Positions 26,501 to 34,864 of a stretch of DNA of 64,000 nt are shown piece by piece. A program made the translations under genes and the position numbers. Each line of letters opens with the position of its first letter. The first letter of the stretch is position 1. Source of the stretch: Goleter apudmare HA4340-LM2 (GTDB lineage Bacteria > Cyanobacteriota > Cyanobacteriia > Cyanobacteriales > Nostocaceae); contig JAHHHF010000074.1 in the NCBI GenBank assembly GCA_019359495.1, forward strand, positions 62,001-126,000. Reading direction: 5' to 3'. The notes below the pieces were generated by a model that saw only the letters and a program-made list of their open reading frames with translations, searched no databases and was not told the origin of the DNA.

Positions 26501-29242
26501 TCATGGCGCTGGGCAAATGAAGCAGAAGAACAAAAAAGAAAAGCTGATGTGAATGAAATTAATGCCCTCAATAATTCTTCAGACGCATTTTTTCTCTCGG
26601 CACAACATCCAGATACTTTACTAGAAGCCTTAAAAGCCAGTGAAAAACTCAAAAGTACACCTTGGATTTCGGCAAGATCCGATATCCAAATGCAAACCGT
26701 CGCAACTTTACGACAAGCTGTTTACTTACAACCAAACGAGAAACTCGAAAACCGCATCGTTGAGGTAAATACTTTTGAGGGTCATGAAAATTCAGTTACC
26801 AGCATTGTTTTTAGCCCAGATGGGTTGACATTGGCTTCTGCTAGTAGTGATAAGACGATCAAAATCTGGGATGTCGCTACTGGTCAAACTCTCAAAACCC
26901 TCAAAGGACACAACAATTCAGTCACCAGCGTTGCTTTTAGCCCAGACGGGCTGACACTGGCTTCTGGTAGTCTTGATAAAACAATCAAACTCTGGGACGT
27001 TACCACTGGTAAAACCCTCAAAACCCTCAAAAGACAAAATAACTCAGTTACTAGCATTGCTTTTAGCCCAGATGGACAAAAGTTGGCTGCTGCTGGTGTT
27101 GACACAACTATCCAACTTTGGGATGTCACCACTGGTCAAACCCTCAAAACCCTCACAGGACATGATAAGTGGGTCAGTAGCGTCGCCTTTAGCCCTGATG
27201 GGCAACGGTTGGCATCTGGGAGTTGGGACAAAACCATCAAACTCTGGGATGTCGCCACTGGTAAAAACCTTAAAACCCTCCCAGGGCATGACAATTGGGT
27301 TAGTAGCGTCACCTTTAGCCCTGATGGGCAACAGTTGGCTTCTGGGAGTTGGGACAAGACCATCAAACTTTGGGATGTTGCCACTGGTCAAACCCTTAAC
27401 ATCTTCAAAGGACACAATAATTCAGTTATTAGTCTGGCCTTTAGCCCCAATGGACGACAATTAACTTCTGGGAGTTGGGACAAGACCATCAAAGTTTGGG
27501 ATGTCGCCACTGCGCGCAACCTCAAAACTCTCAAAGGACATAACGATTCAGTCACCAGCGTTGCTTTCAGTCTCAATGGTCAGCAGTTGGCTTCTGGTAG
27601 TGGTGACAAGACAATCAAACTCTGGGATATTGCCACTGGTCAAATCCTGCCAACCTTCAAGGGGCATAGTGGTTTAGTTTATGACGTCGCCTATAGTCTT
27701 GATGGACAACAGTTAGCTTCTGGTAGTGGTGACAAGACGATCAAAATCTGGGATGTCGCCACTGGTCAAATCCTCAAAACCCTTAAAGGACATAACAATT
27801 GGGTCTATAGTGTTGCCTTCAGTCCTGATGGCAAACAGTTAGCCTCTGCCAGCGTTGACAAGACGATCAAACTTTGGGATGTCGCCACTGGTCAAATCCT
27901 CAAAACCCTCAAAGGCCATGATGATTCAGTCACCAATGTTGCCTATAGTCCCGATGGACAACAGTTGGCCTCTGCTAGTGATGACAAGACCATCAAAATT
28001 TGGGATGTCGCCACCGGACAAACCCTCAAAACTTTTACAGGACATGATAATTCAGTCACCAGTGTCGCCTATAGTCCCGATGGGCAGCAGTTGGCTTCTG
28101 CTAGTGGTGACAAGACGATCAAAATCTGGGATATCGCCACCGGACAAACCCTCAAAACCCTTAAAGGCCATGATGCGGAGGTCGTGAGTGTCGTCTTTAG
28201 TCCCGATGGGCAACTGTTGACTTCTGGGAGTTGGGACAAGACCATCAAACTCTGGGATGTTCCTACTGGCAAGACCCTCAAAACTTTCAAAGGCCATGAT
28301 GGTGAGGTGATGAGTGTCGTTTTTAGCCCCGATGGGCAACAGTTGGCTTCTGGGAGTTGGGACAAGACGATTAAACTCTGGAATGTTGCTAATGGTAAAA
28401 ACCTGAAAACACTGAAGGGACATGAGGATTTTGTTTATAGTGTTGCCTTTAACCCCAATGGACAACAGCTGGTTTCTGCGGGTTTTGATAAGACAGTGAT
28501 TATGTGGGATTTAAATTTTAATGATTTATTACTCAGTGGTTGCAGTTTACTCAATAATTACTTAGTTGCTCATCCAGAGGTGCTAGAACAGCTAAAAGAA
28601 TGCCAAACGCCATCTCGCTTATTAAATGCGGCTACAGTATTGGTGATTCAAGGCGAAAAGTTAGCCGTAAATAATGATACCAGCAATGCTGTTGCTAAGT
28701 TTCGCAAAGCCAAGCAATGGTATGCTGATTCCAAATCAGACCCATTGGCAGTTACGGTAGCATTAGTACAAGAAGTTGCTGATTTTACATTTGACCCAGA
28801 AGCAAAAGCAGAAGTATTTGCCAATCGAGGCCAGGCTCAACGTTCCGTGAGAGAAGGCGAGGCTTTTGTCATTAAGGGAGAGATTCAGAAATCCCTAGCA
28901 GCTTATGCAGAAGCGAAAAAGTTAGACCCCAAAATTGAAATTTCTGCGGATTCTTGGGACATACTTTGTCGCCAAGGTAGTTTAAGGGGATTTGCCAAAG
29001 AAGTGTTGTTTGCTTGTGAAAAAGCTGTTTCTCTTGAACCCACTAATGGATTAATTCGTGATAGTCGTGGATTGGCGAGGGCATTAACGGGTGATAATAA
29101 AGGAGCGATCGCCGATTTTACAGTGTACATTGCCCAGACTGAAGATCAAGATATTAAATTAAAACGACAACGCTGGGTGAAGGATTTACGAGCCGCAAAG
29201 AATCCGTTTACAGAAGCAGAGTTGAAAAGTTTATTATTTTAG
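23591..29242 (+). CDS. Giant TPR - STAND NTPase - WD40 protein (NLR-like architecture)
   Basis: An 1883-residue protein. Residues 1 to about 175 form an N-terminal helical domain that could be an effector-associated or adaptor module. TPR-like helices run to about 480. A novel-STAND NTPase follows with Walker A YGQSGVGKSS (537-546) and Walker B TVLIFDQFEEFF near 640. A transmembrane helix lies at about 952-972. Then come 14 WD40 repeats (about 1061-1646), enough for two seven-bladed propellers, and a C-terminal TPR-like part. The repeats are nearly identical, differing mainly at blade-loop residues. It is probably a sensor/signalling scaffold of the bacterial NLR type. Three low-complexity inserts (487-505, 585-615, 837-875) come from spacer-like DNA. 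Confidence 0.88.
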   Translation: MTASTPQEDHLSNSDVYDGLRLRSLQQLAWAIEASVGQFKLILARCNYVNLRDRLVEQLQEICQVKISILHLKESNRTLYTAIREEFEEELPACLAVLGLESVSNLAQMLTSANQVREEFRKHFTFPLVLWIDDQVYKQLMQVAPDLESWAITRNFAISQPELLDFIIQTANQWFSDHLNLSLQRYIKLETELESAQQDLISNGWDKNLEVKADLESLLGAIKQVNNKKDAALEHYQKSLQLWQQVNNIEWRVKILGEMAYCYYLKAFNNQDQSHADWQSTWHYVEEYIIFLTQVESPDLIAKSIVKLGEILSDLQKWEPLKNFAEKALAVHQANNQPKELARDYGFLAEVALAQENWLEANQFVQQALAISSTTPHLQSLNVSEFLSELPEKLFNSRDLSLYWFILGRSQKHLGQIQEAVQSLEAAKEIGKPQENVTFYLEILDFLQQLYFEQREYLKAYEIKQQRRSIEQRFGLRAFIGAGRLEALVETLHVTSLHVTSAPQENIATEIAASGRQLDVERLIQRIGEPSYKLIVIYGQSGVGKSSLVNAGILPALKQKAIGIQDNLPIVMRVYTNWEEELGRLLGGKHEDGGDAGKSEPQSTSELGSSPSYPHHLTSLLAQLRENEQRNLRTVLIFDQFEEFFFVYTEPAQRKRFFEFLGECLNVLSVKVILSLRVDYLHYLLECNRLPSMKIIGNDILSNNVLYELGNFSPVDAKSIIQRLTEKTSFRLEPALVAQLVEDLAEELGQVRPIELQVVGAQLQTDNITTLAEYQQRGTKEQLVRRYLEAVIQDCGEENQEAAELLLYLLTDEKGTRPLKTRAELERDLKQYLSVREVKSSENPPPPLKKQGHILFTSLLQESPQTGDTNTKGNQAFGISKLDLIVEIFVKSGLVVLLPENPADRYQLVHDYLATFIRQQQEPKLKQVIAELEKERRQRKLSDEKLNHVLKRALFSSVAAGLILAVLAGVSWRWANEAEEQKRKADVNEINALNNSSDAFFLSAQHPDTLLEALKASEKLKSTPWISARSDIQMQTVATLRQAVYLQPNEKLENRIVEVNTFEGHENSVTSIVFSPDGLTLASASSDKTIKIWDVATGQTLKTLKGHNNSVTSVAFSPDGLTLASGSLDKTIKLWDVTTGKTLKTLKRQNNSVTSIAFSPDGQKLAAAGVDTTIQLWDVTTGQTLKTLTGHDKWVSSVAFSPDGQRLASGSWDKTIKLWDVATGKNLKTLPGHDNWVSSVTFSPDGQQLASGSWDKTIKLWDVATGQTLNIFKGHNNSVISLAFSPNGRQLTSGSWDKTIKVWDVATARNLKTLKGHNDSVTSVAFSLNGQQLASGSGDKTIKLWDIATGQILPTFKGHSGLVYDVAYSLDGQQLASGSGDKTIKIWDVATGQILKTLKGHNNWVYSVAFSPDGKQLASASVDKTIKLWDVATGQILKTLKGHDDSVTNVAYSPDGQQLASASDDKTIKIWDVATGQTLKTFTGHDNSVTSVAYSPDGQQLASASGDKTIKIWDIATGQTLKTLKGHDAEVVSVVFSPDGQLLTSGSWDKTIKLWDVPTGKTLKTFKGHDGEVMSVVFSPDGQQLASGSWDKTIKLWNVANGKNLKTLKGHEDFVYSVAFNPNGQQLVSAGFDKTVIMWDLNFNDLLLSGCSLLNNYLVAHPEVLEQLKECQTPSRLLNAATVLVIQGEKLAVNNDTSNAVAKFRKAKQWYADSKSDPLAVTVALVQEVADFTFDPEAKAEVFANRGQAQRSVREGEAFVIKGEIQKSLAAYAEAKKLDPKIEISADSWDILCRQGSLRGFAKEVLFACEKAVSLEPTNGLIRDSRGLARALTGDNKGAIADFTVYIAQTEDQDIKLKRQRWVKDLRAAKNPFTEAELKSLLF
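25055..25082. repeat. Palindromic spacer repeat in frame inside the STAND-WD40 gene
   Basis: Arms of 14 bp (GTAGAGACATTACA and TGTAACGTCTCTAC, one mismatch) form the same type of palindrome as at 928-960, here translated as ETLHVTSLHVTS just before the STAND domain. The following TACATGTAACGTCT is a partial second copy. Confidence 0.8.
26771..28530 (+). repeat. 14 tandem 126-bp WD40-coding repeats
   Basis: Fourteen units of 42 codons follow each other without linkers, each ending in a form of DKTIKLWDVATGQTLKTL. Several neighbouring units differ at only a handful of codons, and the DNA is highly similar between units. This indicates recent amplification or gene conversion, and repeat number is likely to vary between strains. 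Antisense frames through this array are artefacts of the repetition. Confidence 0.95.
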
Positions 29243-29275
29243 GCATTGGGCATAAATCAATTCAATGACCCAATG

Positions 29276-29302
29276 TTGAGACGTTGCAGTGCAACGTCTC
29301 AA
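29276..29302. repeat. Palindromic repeat, 13-bp arms
   Basis: Perfect arms TTGAGACGTTGCA and TGCAACGTCTCAA with a one-base centre, in the 78-base spacer between the convergent STAND-WD40 and chlP genes. It shares its core with 928-960. It could also slow transcription from both sides, but has no T-run. Confidence 0.85.
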
Positions 29303-29320
29303 CCAAATGACAAATGACTG

Positions 29321-30541
29321 TTAGGGTGCTAAGGCGTTACCGCGAATCAGGCTACCTATAGTCTTGGCTGTGATTTTGAGTTGGGTGATGGGATTGGCGG
29401 GTACAACTGTTTTATACAGATAGCTATCGAATGTGAGCTTTTGTACATCCAAGTCGCCGCACATTTCTACAAATGCCTCGCGGGTAGCGTCTGAACGATA
29501 GAATACGGTTTGCAAGATGTCTAATACCTTGTAGGTCAGTCCGTATTTCTTATCCCAGCGCTTCAGATAAACTTTAAGGTCATTCTCTGTAGGAATGCGG
29601 CTACCACCATTGGACATTTCAACAATGGTTTCAGCACACATGCGCCCAGATTTGGCGGCAAAGTAAATACCTTCACCAGAAGACTTGGTAACGTAACCAG
29701 CCGCATCTCCGACCAAAGCGATGCGACCGACAACCCGACGAGGACGGGGATGTTCGGGGATGGGATGGGCTTCTACTTTGATGATTTTACCGCCGGCTAA
29801 CTTTTTGGAAGCACGGGCGCGGATACCAGCTTGTAACTGTTTGATGCTGGCTTTATGGACTTGCATAGTGCCAGTACCCACGGCTACGTGGTCATATTTG
29901 GGGAATACCCAAGCGTAGAAGTCTGTAGAAACGTCATCGCCAACATACATTTCGGCGAGGTCGTTGTAGTATGCCATTTTGTCTTCGGGTAAGCGAATCC
30001 GCTCTTGGAAGGCGATCGCATAATTGTAATCCCCAGCATCCATTTCTTTGGCAATGCGAGAATTTGCGCCATCCGCCCCGATGACTAAATCTACTTTTAG
30101 GGTTTTGGCAATACCTTGTGATCCCCCTTCTGTATGGTCAACATAATGGATGGTGTAGGGGTCGGTATTGTTGCCGGGGATATCTAATTTATGTACAGTC
30201 GCATTAATTAAAATTGCACCTAGTTTTGCTGCCCGATCCCGCAGAAAACCATCCAGTACCTCACGGCGACACATGCCGATATATTCATCTTCGTTTACCA
30301 GATTGATATCAACCTCACGATTTGAGGGCGAAATCATTTTCATCTTCCGCACACGGCGATCAATAATCTCTGGTGGTAAGTCAAACTCACTCACCATACA
30401 TAGGGGAATCGCCCCGCCACAAGGCTTGGCATTGTCTAGCTTCCGCTCTATCAGGTAAGTTTCAATTCCAGCTTTTGCCAATGTTTCGGCGGCAGATGAA
30501 CCAGCTGGGCCTGAACCAACAACAGCAACCCGTAGTGTCAA
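29321..30541 (-). CDS. chlP: Geranylgeranyl reductase
   Basis: A 406-residue flavoprotein that reduces geranylgeranyl groups to phytyl groups for chlorophyll and tocopherol synthesis. The N-terminal FAD/NAD loop reads VGSGPAGSSAAETLAKAG (GxGxxG at residues 9-14). ERKLDNAKPCGGAIPLCMV and RIALVGDAAGYVTKSSGEG are hallmark ChlP motifs. The TTG at 30541 is chosen as start because GGGAG lies seven bases upstream and the product then has the family length. The frame extends to an ATG at 30577, but that has no ribosome site. Gene identity is certain; only the start is open. Confidence 0.95.
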   Translation of the reverse strand: MTLRVAVVGSGPAGSSAAETLAKAGIETYLIERKLDNAKPCGGAIPLCMVSEFDLPPEIIDRRVRKMKMISPSNREVDINLVNEDEYIGMCRREVLDGFLRDRAAKLGAILINATVHKLDIPGNNTDPYTIHYVDHTEGGSQGIAKTLKVDLVIGADGANSRIAKEMDAGDYNYAIAFQERIRLPEDKMAYYNDLAEMYVGDDVSTDFYAWVFPKYDHVAVGTGTMQVHKASIKQLQAGIRARASKKLAGGKIIKVEAHPIPEHPRPRRVVGRIALVGDAAGYVTKSSGEGIYFAAKSGRMCAETIVEMSNGGSRIPTENDLKVYLKRWDKKYGLTYKVLDILQTVFYRSDATREAFVEMCGDLDVQKLTFDSYLYKTVVPANPITQLKITAKTIGSLIRGNALAP

Positions 30542-30750
30542 AGGTTTTCTCCCAATCTTCACATTTACCGAGAGCATCGTATCACGGAGTTTTGCCTCAT
30601 TTCGCAGTCTTACCCCTAGTTTTGAGAGAAACGCAATATTCCTTAATTTTTTGATACGAATTATTGACTGTTGGGGGCAGTGTAAACTACATAGGGAAAT
30701 TTTTCAACTAGGGGAGTATTAATTTACAAAAAAGGTATTTGTATTAGGAC

Positions 30751-30916
30751 TAGCCCTTTCAAGGTGCATCAAAATTCTTGAAAATAAAGACCTGTATAAC
30801 CTCTTACCACTGTGTCCTCTGCTCCTCTGCGGTTAAATTAATTACTTTTTAACCGCAGAGAAGCGGAGTCAGCAGAGAGAAAAAAAGAAATTTCACGAGT
30901 CACCTTGAAAGGGCTA
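30751..30916. repeat. MITE-like element with 16-bp perfect inverted ends
   Basis: A 166-bp element framed by TAGCCCTTTCAAGGTG and its exact complement CACCTTGAAAGGGCTA. The middle contains a second large imperfect palindrome around CTCTGCGGTTAA / TTAACCGCAGAG (about 30825-30862). It has no coding capacity. It stands directly beside another MITE-like element at 30921, within the 785-base spacer upstream of chlP. Confidence 0.85.
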
Positions 30917-30920
30917 AAAT

Positions 30921-31110
30921 TAGGACTTACGCACTGTACAAATTAGTCATGATATGCATCACGAAAATATGCTATTTTCGGCTGTGATTAATCATTTTTT
31001 GATGTTACATCAACCCGCGATTTAGGGACAGAGCAGTGCTGTACCCCTACGAAAAATGTGGTTTTCTCAACCACCCATATTTTGTATTTCGTGTTAATGC
31101 GTAAGTCTTA
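30921..31110. repeat. MITE-like element with TAGGACTTACGCA ends
   Basis: A 190-bp element with left end TAGGACTTACGCA (30921-30933) and right end TGCGTAAGTCTTA (31098-31110), complementary at 12 of 13 positions. It lies four bases after the element at 30751-30916. The rest of the spacer to 31326 is AT-rich and shows no further gene or clear promoter. Confidence 0.8.
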
Positions 31111-31326
31111 GTTTCAAACATGTGTTAATAACAACAGCAAAATCCGCGAATAAATCCAAGTATTTAGGAATACATACTTTTTAAGCAATTTCGACATACC
31201 ATGATTTGGGTAGTTTTGTCAAATCTTGTAAGATTTACACGGTATAAATACAACTTTTTTCTATTCATATAGAGTGGCAAAATATTGTCTACAATTTATC
31301 ATTTGGAATAGAGATAAAAAATTACT

Positions 31327-31710
31327 GTGGGAATAATAAAAGACGCACTTGTAACATTGGCATCAGTCAACAATGAGGATTTAGTAAATTTTTATACGCA
31401 ATTATTAGAAATAAAACCCAGAACCATCATCCCAAACATCTATGCTGAGTTTCAGGTTTCTGGGTTAAAATTAGGTATCTTTAAACCAAAAAAGACAAAC
31501 GAATCTGAATTTGAAGCGAGTACTAAAAGTCAGATAAGTTTGTGTTTAGAGGTAAGTAATTTAGAAGATGCGATCGCCCACCTGCAAGCTTTGGGTTATC
31601 CCCCACATGGAGACATTTCTATTGCTTCCCACGGTCGAGAAATTTATGCCTATGACCCCGATGGTAATCGGCTCATCTTGCATCAAGCTGTAACGGGGAA
31701 TGGGGAATAG
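31327..31710 (+). CDS. VOC family protein (glyoxalase fold)
   Basis: A 127-residue single-module VOC protein starting at a GTG. It has the typical opening (NEDLVNFYTQLLEIKPR), a LEVSNLEDAIAHLQALGYPPHGDI middle (split) and the closing EIYAYDPDGNRLILHQ. The usual first metal ligand (His or Gln at the N-terminal strand) is not clear, so it may bind a ligand rather than catalyse. It is unrelated in detail to the VOC protein at 2783. The leader lies just after MITE-like elements. It is followed after 59 bases by rbgA on the same strand. Confidence 0.75.
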   Translation: MGIIKDALVTLASVNNEDLVNFYTQLLEIKPRTIIPNIYAEFQVSGLKLGIFKPKKTNESEFEASTKSQISLCLEVSNLEDAIAHLQALGYPPHGDISIASHGREIYAYDPDGNRLILHQAVTGNGE

Positions 31711-31769
31711 GAACTGGGTGCAGTACAACGTGTCTCCAAATGACCAAGACCAATGACAAATAACAACTT

Positions 31770-32651
31770 ATGTCCTTAACTCAAAATTATAAATTAAACG
31801 TTATTCAATGGTATCCAGGGCATATTGCCAAAGCTGAGAAGAACCTCAAAGAACAGCTCAAGCGGGTAGATGTAGTACTGGAGGTGCGAGATGCGCGCAT
31901 TCCTTTAGCGACAAATCATCCTCAAATTGGCGAGTGGGTGGGTAATAAGGCGAGGGTTTTAGTGCTCAACCGATTAGATATGATTACTCCTCACATGCGA
32001 TCGCTGTGGCTAGAATGGTTCAAGAGTCAGGGAGAAGTAGCCTATTTTACCAATGCTCAACAAGGTCAAGGTGTAACAGCGATTGCGAAAGCCGCACAAG
32101 CAGCTGGAATAGAACTCAATCAACGAAGACGCGATCGCGGAATGTTACCTCGTCCAGTCCGGGCTGTAGTTATTGGTTTTCCTAATGTTGGTAAATCAGC
32201 TTTAATTAACCGCCTGTTAGGAAAACGAGTAGTAGAAAGCGCCGCCCGTCCTGGAGTGACTCGCCAACTACGTTGGGTGAGAATTTCTGAACAGTTAGAG
32301 TTGTTAGATGCACCTGGAGTGATTCCACTGAAGTTGGAAGATCAAAGTGCGGCTTTAAAATTAGCCATTTGTGATGATATTGGTGAAGCAGCTTACGACA
32401 ATCAATTAGTAGCAGCTGAATTTGTCGATATACTTAATCATCTCCAAGAAATAGCTCCTAATTTGCTACCAAATAAGCCATTAGAGTCACGCTATGGACT
32501 AGATTCCACACCCCACACAGGAGAAGCATACTTACACGCCTTAGCAGAACATCGCTATAAAGGTGATGTTGAAAGAGGCGCAAGACAACTGTTAACAGAT
32601 TATCGTAAGGGGTTAATAGGTACTATACCCCTAGAGATTCCGCCGAATTAA
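31770..32651 (+). CDS. rbgA: Ribosome biogenesis GTPase YlqF/RbgA
   Basis: A 293-residue circularly permuted GTPase needed for late 50S ribosome assembly. As usual for this family the G4 motif comes first (LNRLDM near residues 73-78), followed by G1 GFPNVGKSALINRLLG (134-149) and G3 DAPG near 178. The N-terminal IQWYPGHIAKAEKNLKEQL is a signature for YlqF, and the C-terminal RNA-binding part is present. The start ATG has no strong ribosome site. Expression is presumably tied to growth; no regulatory site is seen. Confidence 0.93.
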   Translation: MSLTQNYKLNVIQWYPGHIAKAEKNLKEQLKRVDVVLEVRDARIPLATNHPQIGEWVGNKARVLVLNRLDMITPHMRSLWLEWFKSQGEVAYFTNAQQGQGVTAIAKAAQAAGIELNQRRRDRGMLPRPVRAVVIGFPNVGKSALINRLLGKRVVESAARPGVTRQLRWVRISEQLELLDAPGVIPLKLEDQSAALKLAICDDIGEAAYDNQLVAAEFVDILNHLQEIAPNLLPNKPLESRYGLDSTPHTGEAYLHALAEHRYKGDVERGARQLLTDYRKGLIGTIPLEIPPN

Positions 32652-32877
32652 GATGCACCGCAATACTTTATTATACCAATTTGAAAAAGGTGGGAAAGTA
32701 TGCATTGTTTGGATTGAGTGTTAGACACTAGTACAACTCATTAATGAGCGCCCACGATTACGTTTCACAGGAGGAAATACCTTCAAGAAATTTCCTATTA
32801 ATTTACGGTGAGAAAGCAACTGATTTTTCCCATCTTGCGAACAATGGGCGAACGGGTGTTGCCTAGGCAATGATTTT

Positions 32878-34407
32878 TCAGCTTTTTGGTGATAAATTCG
32901 GTGGAATACAAACATCAGGCGCACATAAACCAGCAAATTTTAGCGTTGTCACTTCAAACGTATTTAAATCTACTTGGCGAATTGCATGATTGTTAGTATC
33001 AGCAACATATAAATTAGAATCTAAAACACTCAATCCTGAAGGTTCAAAAAATTTACTTTTCTTACCTTCACCATCCCGCAAACCTACTGAACCATCACCT
33101 AAAACTGTTTGACAATTCCCTGTAATCGGGCTGACTAATTTAATTTTGTGGTTATATGTATCTGCTGCCCACAAATAATTCTCTGCATATTCCACCCCCA
33201 AGCAATGCTGTAGGCGGACAATTTCACTTTGTCCATCTACATCACCAAAACCAAATAAGTCTCCACTACCGCAGATAGTTCGCACTTGTTGTGGTTCTAC
33301 TAATCTCACACCGCGAATGGAACTTACTTCACTATCAGCAATATATAATTCGTTACCATCAGTTGTAATGCCGCTAGGTTGAGCAAAAGCAGATTCCATG
33401 AGGGAACCATCAACACAAGCTTCCGCACCTCTACCAGCATAAGTTTTGACGATACTGGTTTTTAAATCCATCGTCCAGATTTGATGAAATCCCGCCATCG
33501 CAATAAACAAAGCATTCCCCACTTTCACCACATCCCAAGGTGAATTCAGCGCAGTTTCTAAAGCAGCACCACTATTTAGGTGGATATTACGGCTTTGTTT
33601 ACCAGTTCCTGCAATGGTTTCCACAACTTGACGCTTGAAGTCAACTCCCCGCAAAGCATGATTTTCTGTATCAGCAACGTAGAGAATTTGCTTGTTTGCA
33701 TCAAATGTCATTCCTTGGGGTGCAAAAAACTGGGCGGTGCTAAAAACACCATCAATGAAACCAGGTTTTCCTGTCCCAATTACATGCAGAATTTCGCCAT
33801 CAAAGCTAGCCATTACCAGGCGATGATGTCCAGAGTCAGCGATGAATAAACCTGCTGGGGTAGCCAGGACTTTACCAGGAAAAGCTAGGGGTGTAATTAA
33901 TGGTTGACGTTGTTTTTCTAAGGTTAAGCTGAGTTCTTGGGAGTTAATTGTGCCTTGTTCATGGTGTTTCTGAATTAGTTTGATAATTAATTCATCTAAA
34001 ACATCTCGATTTCCTTCACCAGGAAAATAACCAATTACATAACTTTCTGGGCTAATTACTATTAAAGTAGGCCAAGCGCGTACAGTATACTCTTCCCACA
34101 CCCGAAAATTTCTGTCTACTAAAACTGGATGTTCAATGTCGTAGCGCAGGATAGCTTGGCGAATATTTTCAGTTTCTTTTTCGTTGTCAAATTTTGCGGA
34201 ATGAACACCGATAACTGTGAGGCTATCTTTATATTTTTGTTCTAAATATTTGAGGTCTGGTAGGATGTGCAGACAGTTGATGCAGCAATATGTCCAAAAG
34301 TCTAAAATTACGACTCTACCCTTGAGTTGCTTGAGAGATAAGGGTTTGTCGGTGTTGAACCATGTGTAACTTTGCGGTAATTCTGGCGCTCTTACACGAG
34401 GAGTCAT
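32878..34407 (-). CDS. Thioredoxin-like domain fused to NHL-repeat propeller (NHLRC2-like)
   Basis: A 509-residue protein. The N-terminal thioredoxin fold (residues about 5-150) has a CINC active site (Cys42, Cys45) in the segment DFWTYCCINCLHILPDL. The rest is a beta-propeller of NHL repeats, seen as recurring LYVADTENHALR, LYIADSEVSSIR, LWAADTYNHKIK and LYVADTNNHAIR segments. The architecture matches NHLRC2-like proteins found from bacteria to humans, whose substrate is unknown. There is no signal peptide, so it is probably cytoplasmic. It is monocistronic. Confidence 0.9.
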   Translation of the reverse strand: MTPRVRAPELPQSYTWFNTDKPLSLKQLKGRVVILDFWTYCCINCLHILPDLKYLEQKYKDSLTVIGVHSAKFDNEKETENIRQAILRYDIEHPVLVDRNFRVWEEYTVRAWPTLIVISPESYVIGYFPGEGNRDVLDELIIKLIQKHHEQGTINSQELSLTLEKQRQPLITPLAFPGKVLATPAGLFIADSGHHRLVMASFDGEILHVIGTGKPGFIDGVFSTAQFFAPQGMTFDANKQILYVADTENHALRGVDFKRQVVETIAGTGKQSRNIHLNSGAALETALNSPWDVVKVGNALFIAMAGFHQIWTMDLKTSIVKTYAGRGAEACVDGSLMESAFAQPSGITTDGNELYIADSEVSSIRGVRLVEPQQVRTICGSGDLFGFGDVDGQSEIVRLQHCLGVEYAENYLWAADTYNHKIKLVSPITGNCQTVLGDGSVGLRDGEGKKSKFFEPSGLSVLDSNLYVADTNNHAIRQVDLNTFEVTTLKFAGLCAPDVCIPPNLSPKS

Positions 34408-34492
34408 AGGGAACCTTTTGTACTAAATACAGCTTGGCATAAATCAGTCAGAAATTTCCCAGGGCACTGCTGTATATTACTGATGAATTTGA

Positions 34493-34843
34493 GTGATTTT
34501 ATCAGTTTCCAAAACTGTAACGTCAGCAGCAAACTTCTGCTTAAGTGTCACATTAGTAGCATCAGATGAGGCGATCGCTGCTGCTGAAAAAGATGCCATT
34601 AATGCAGCCTCAAAAGATGCTCGCTCTCAAGCAGAAGCAGCTCTTGGTGCTTTGCAACTGAAGCAGCAAGAAATTGTTAGTATTCAAATTAATAGCGCTC
34701 GTCCATCATTACCAGCACCAATGTCCTCAGTGTATTCACAGAACAATGTTGTGGGGGATATGGCAATTTCATCTGTGGTGGCGGGAGAACAAAAGGTACA
34801 GGCTTTTGTGACACTACAGGTTCGCTATCAACCTGCTCAGTAA
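34493..34843 (+). CDS. Short SIMPL-like (DUF541 C-terminal) protein or fragment
   Basis: A 116-residue frame beginning at a GTG directly after an in-frame stop. The C-terminal half (LQLKQQEIVSIQINSARPSLPAPMSS, and SSVVAGEQKVQAFVTLQVRYQ) resembles the end of SIMPL/DUF541 periplasmic proteins, but there is no signal peptide and the N-terminal half of that fold is missing. The N-terminal part is rich in Ala/Asp/Glu. It is probably a truncated remnant, though the frame is intact. It sits 21 bases before the glutaminase gene. Confidence 0.5.
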   Translation: MILSVSKTVTSAANFCLSVTLVASDEAIAAAEKDAINAASKDARSQAEAALGALQLKQQEIVSIQINSARPSLPAPMSSVYSQNNVVGDMAISSVVAGEQKVQAFVTLQVRYQPAQ

Positions 34844-34864
34844 CAGATTGAGAGAATTTAAAAT

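Noticed and set aside
26884-28465. Several antisense and alternative frames through the WD40 array
   Set aside because: Arise from the periodic 126-bp units; composition is repetitive and unlike any protein.
32721-32936. A 71-residue reverse frame after rbgA
   Set aside because: Overlaps the end of the thioredoxin-NHL gene and reads spacer DNA; no family features.
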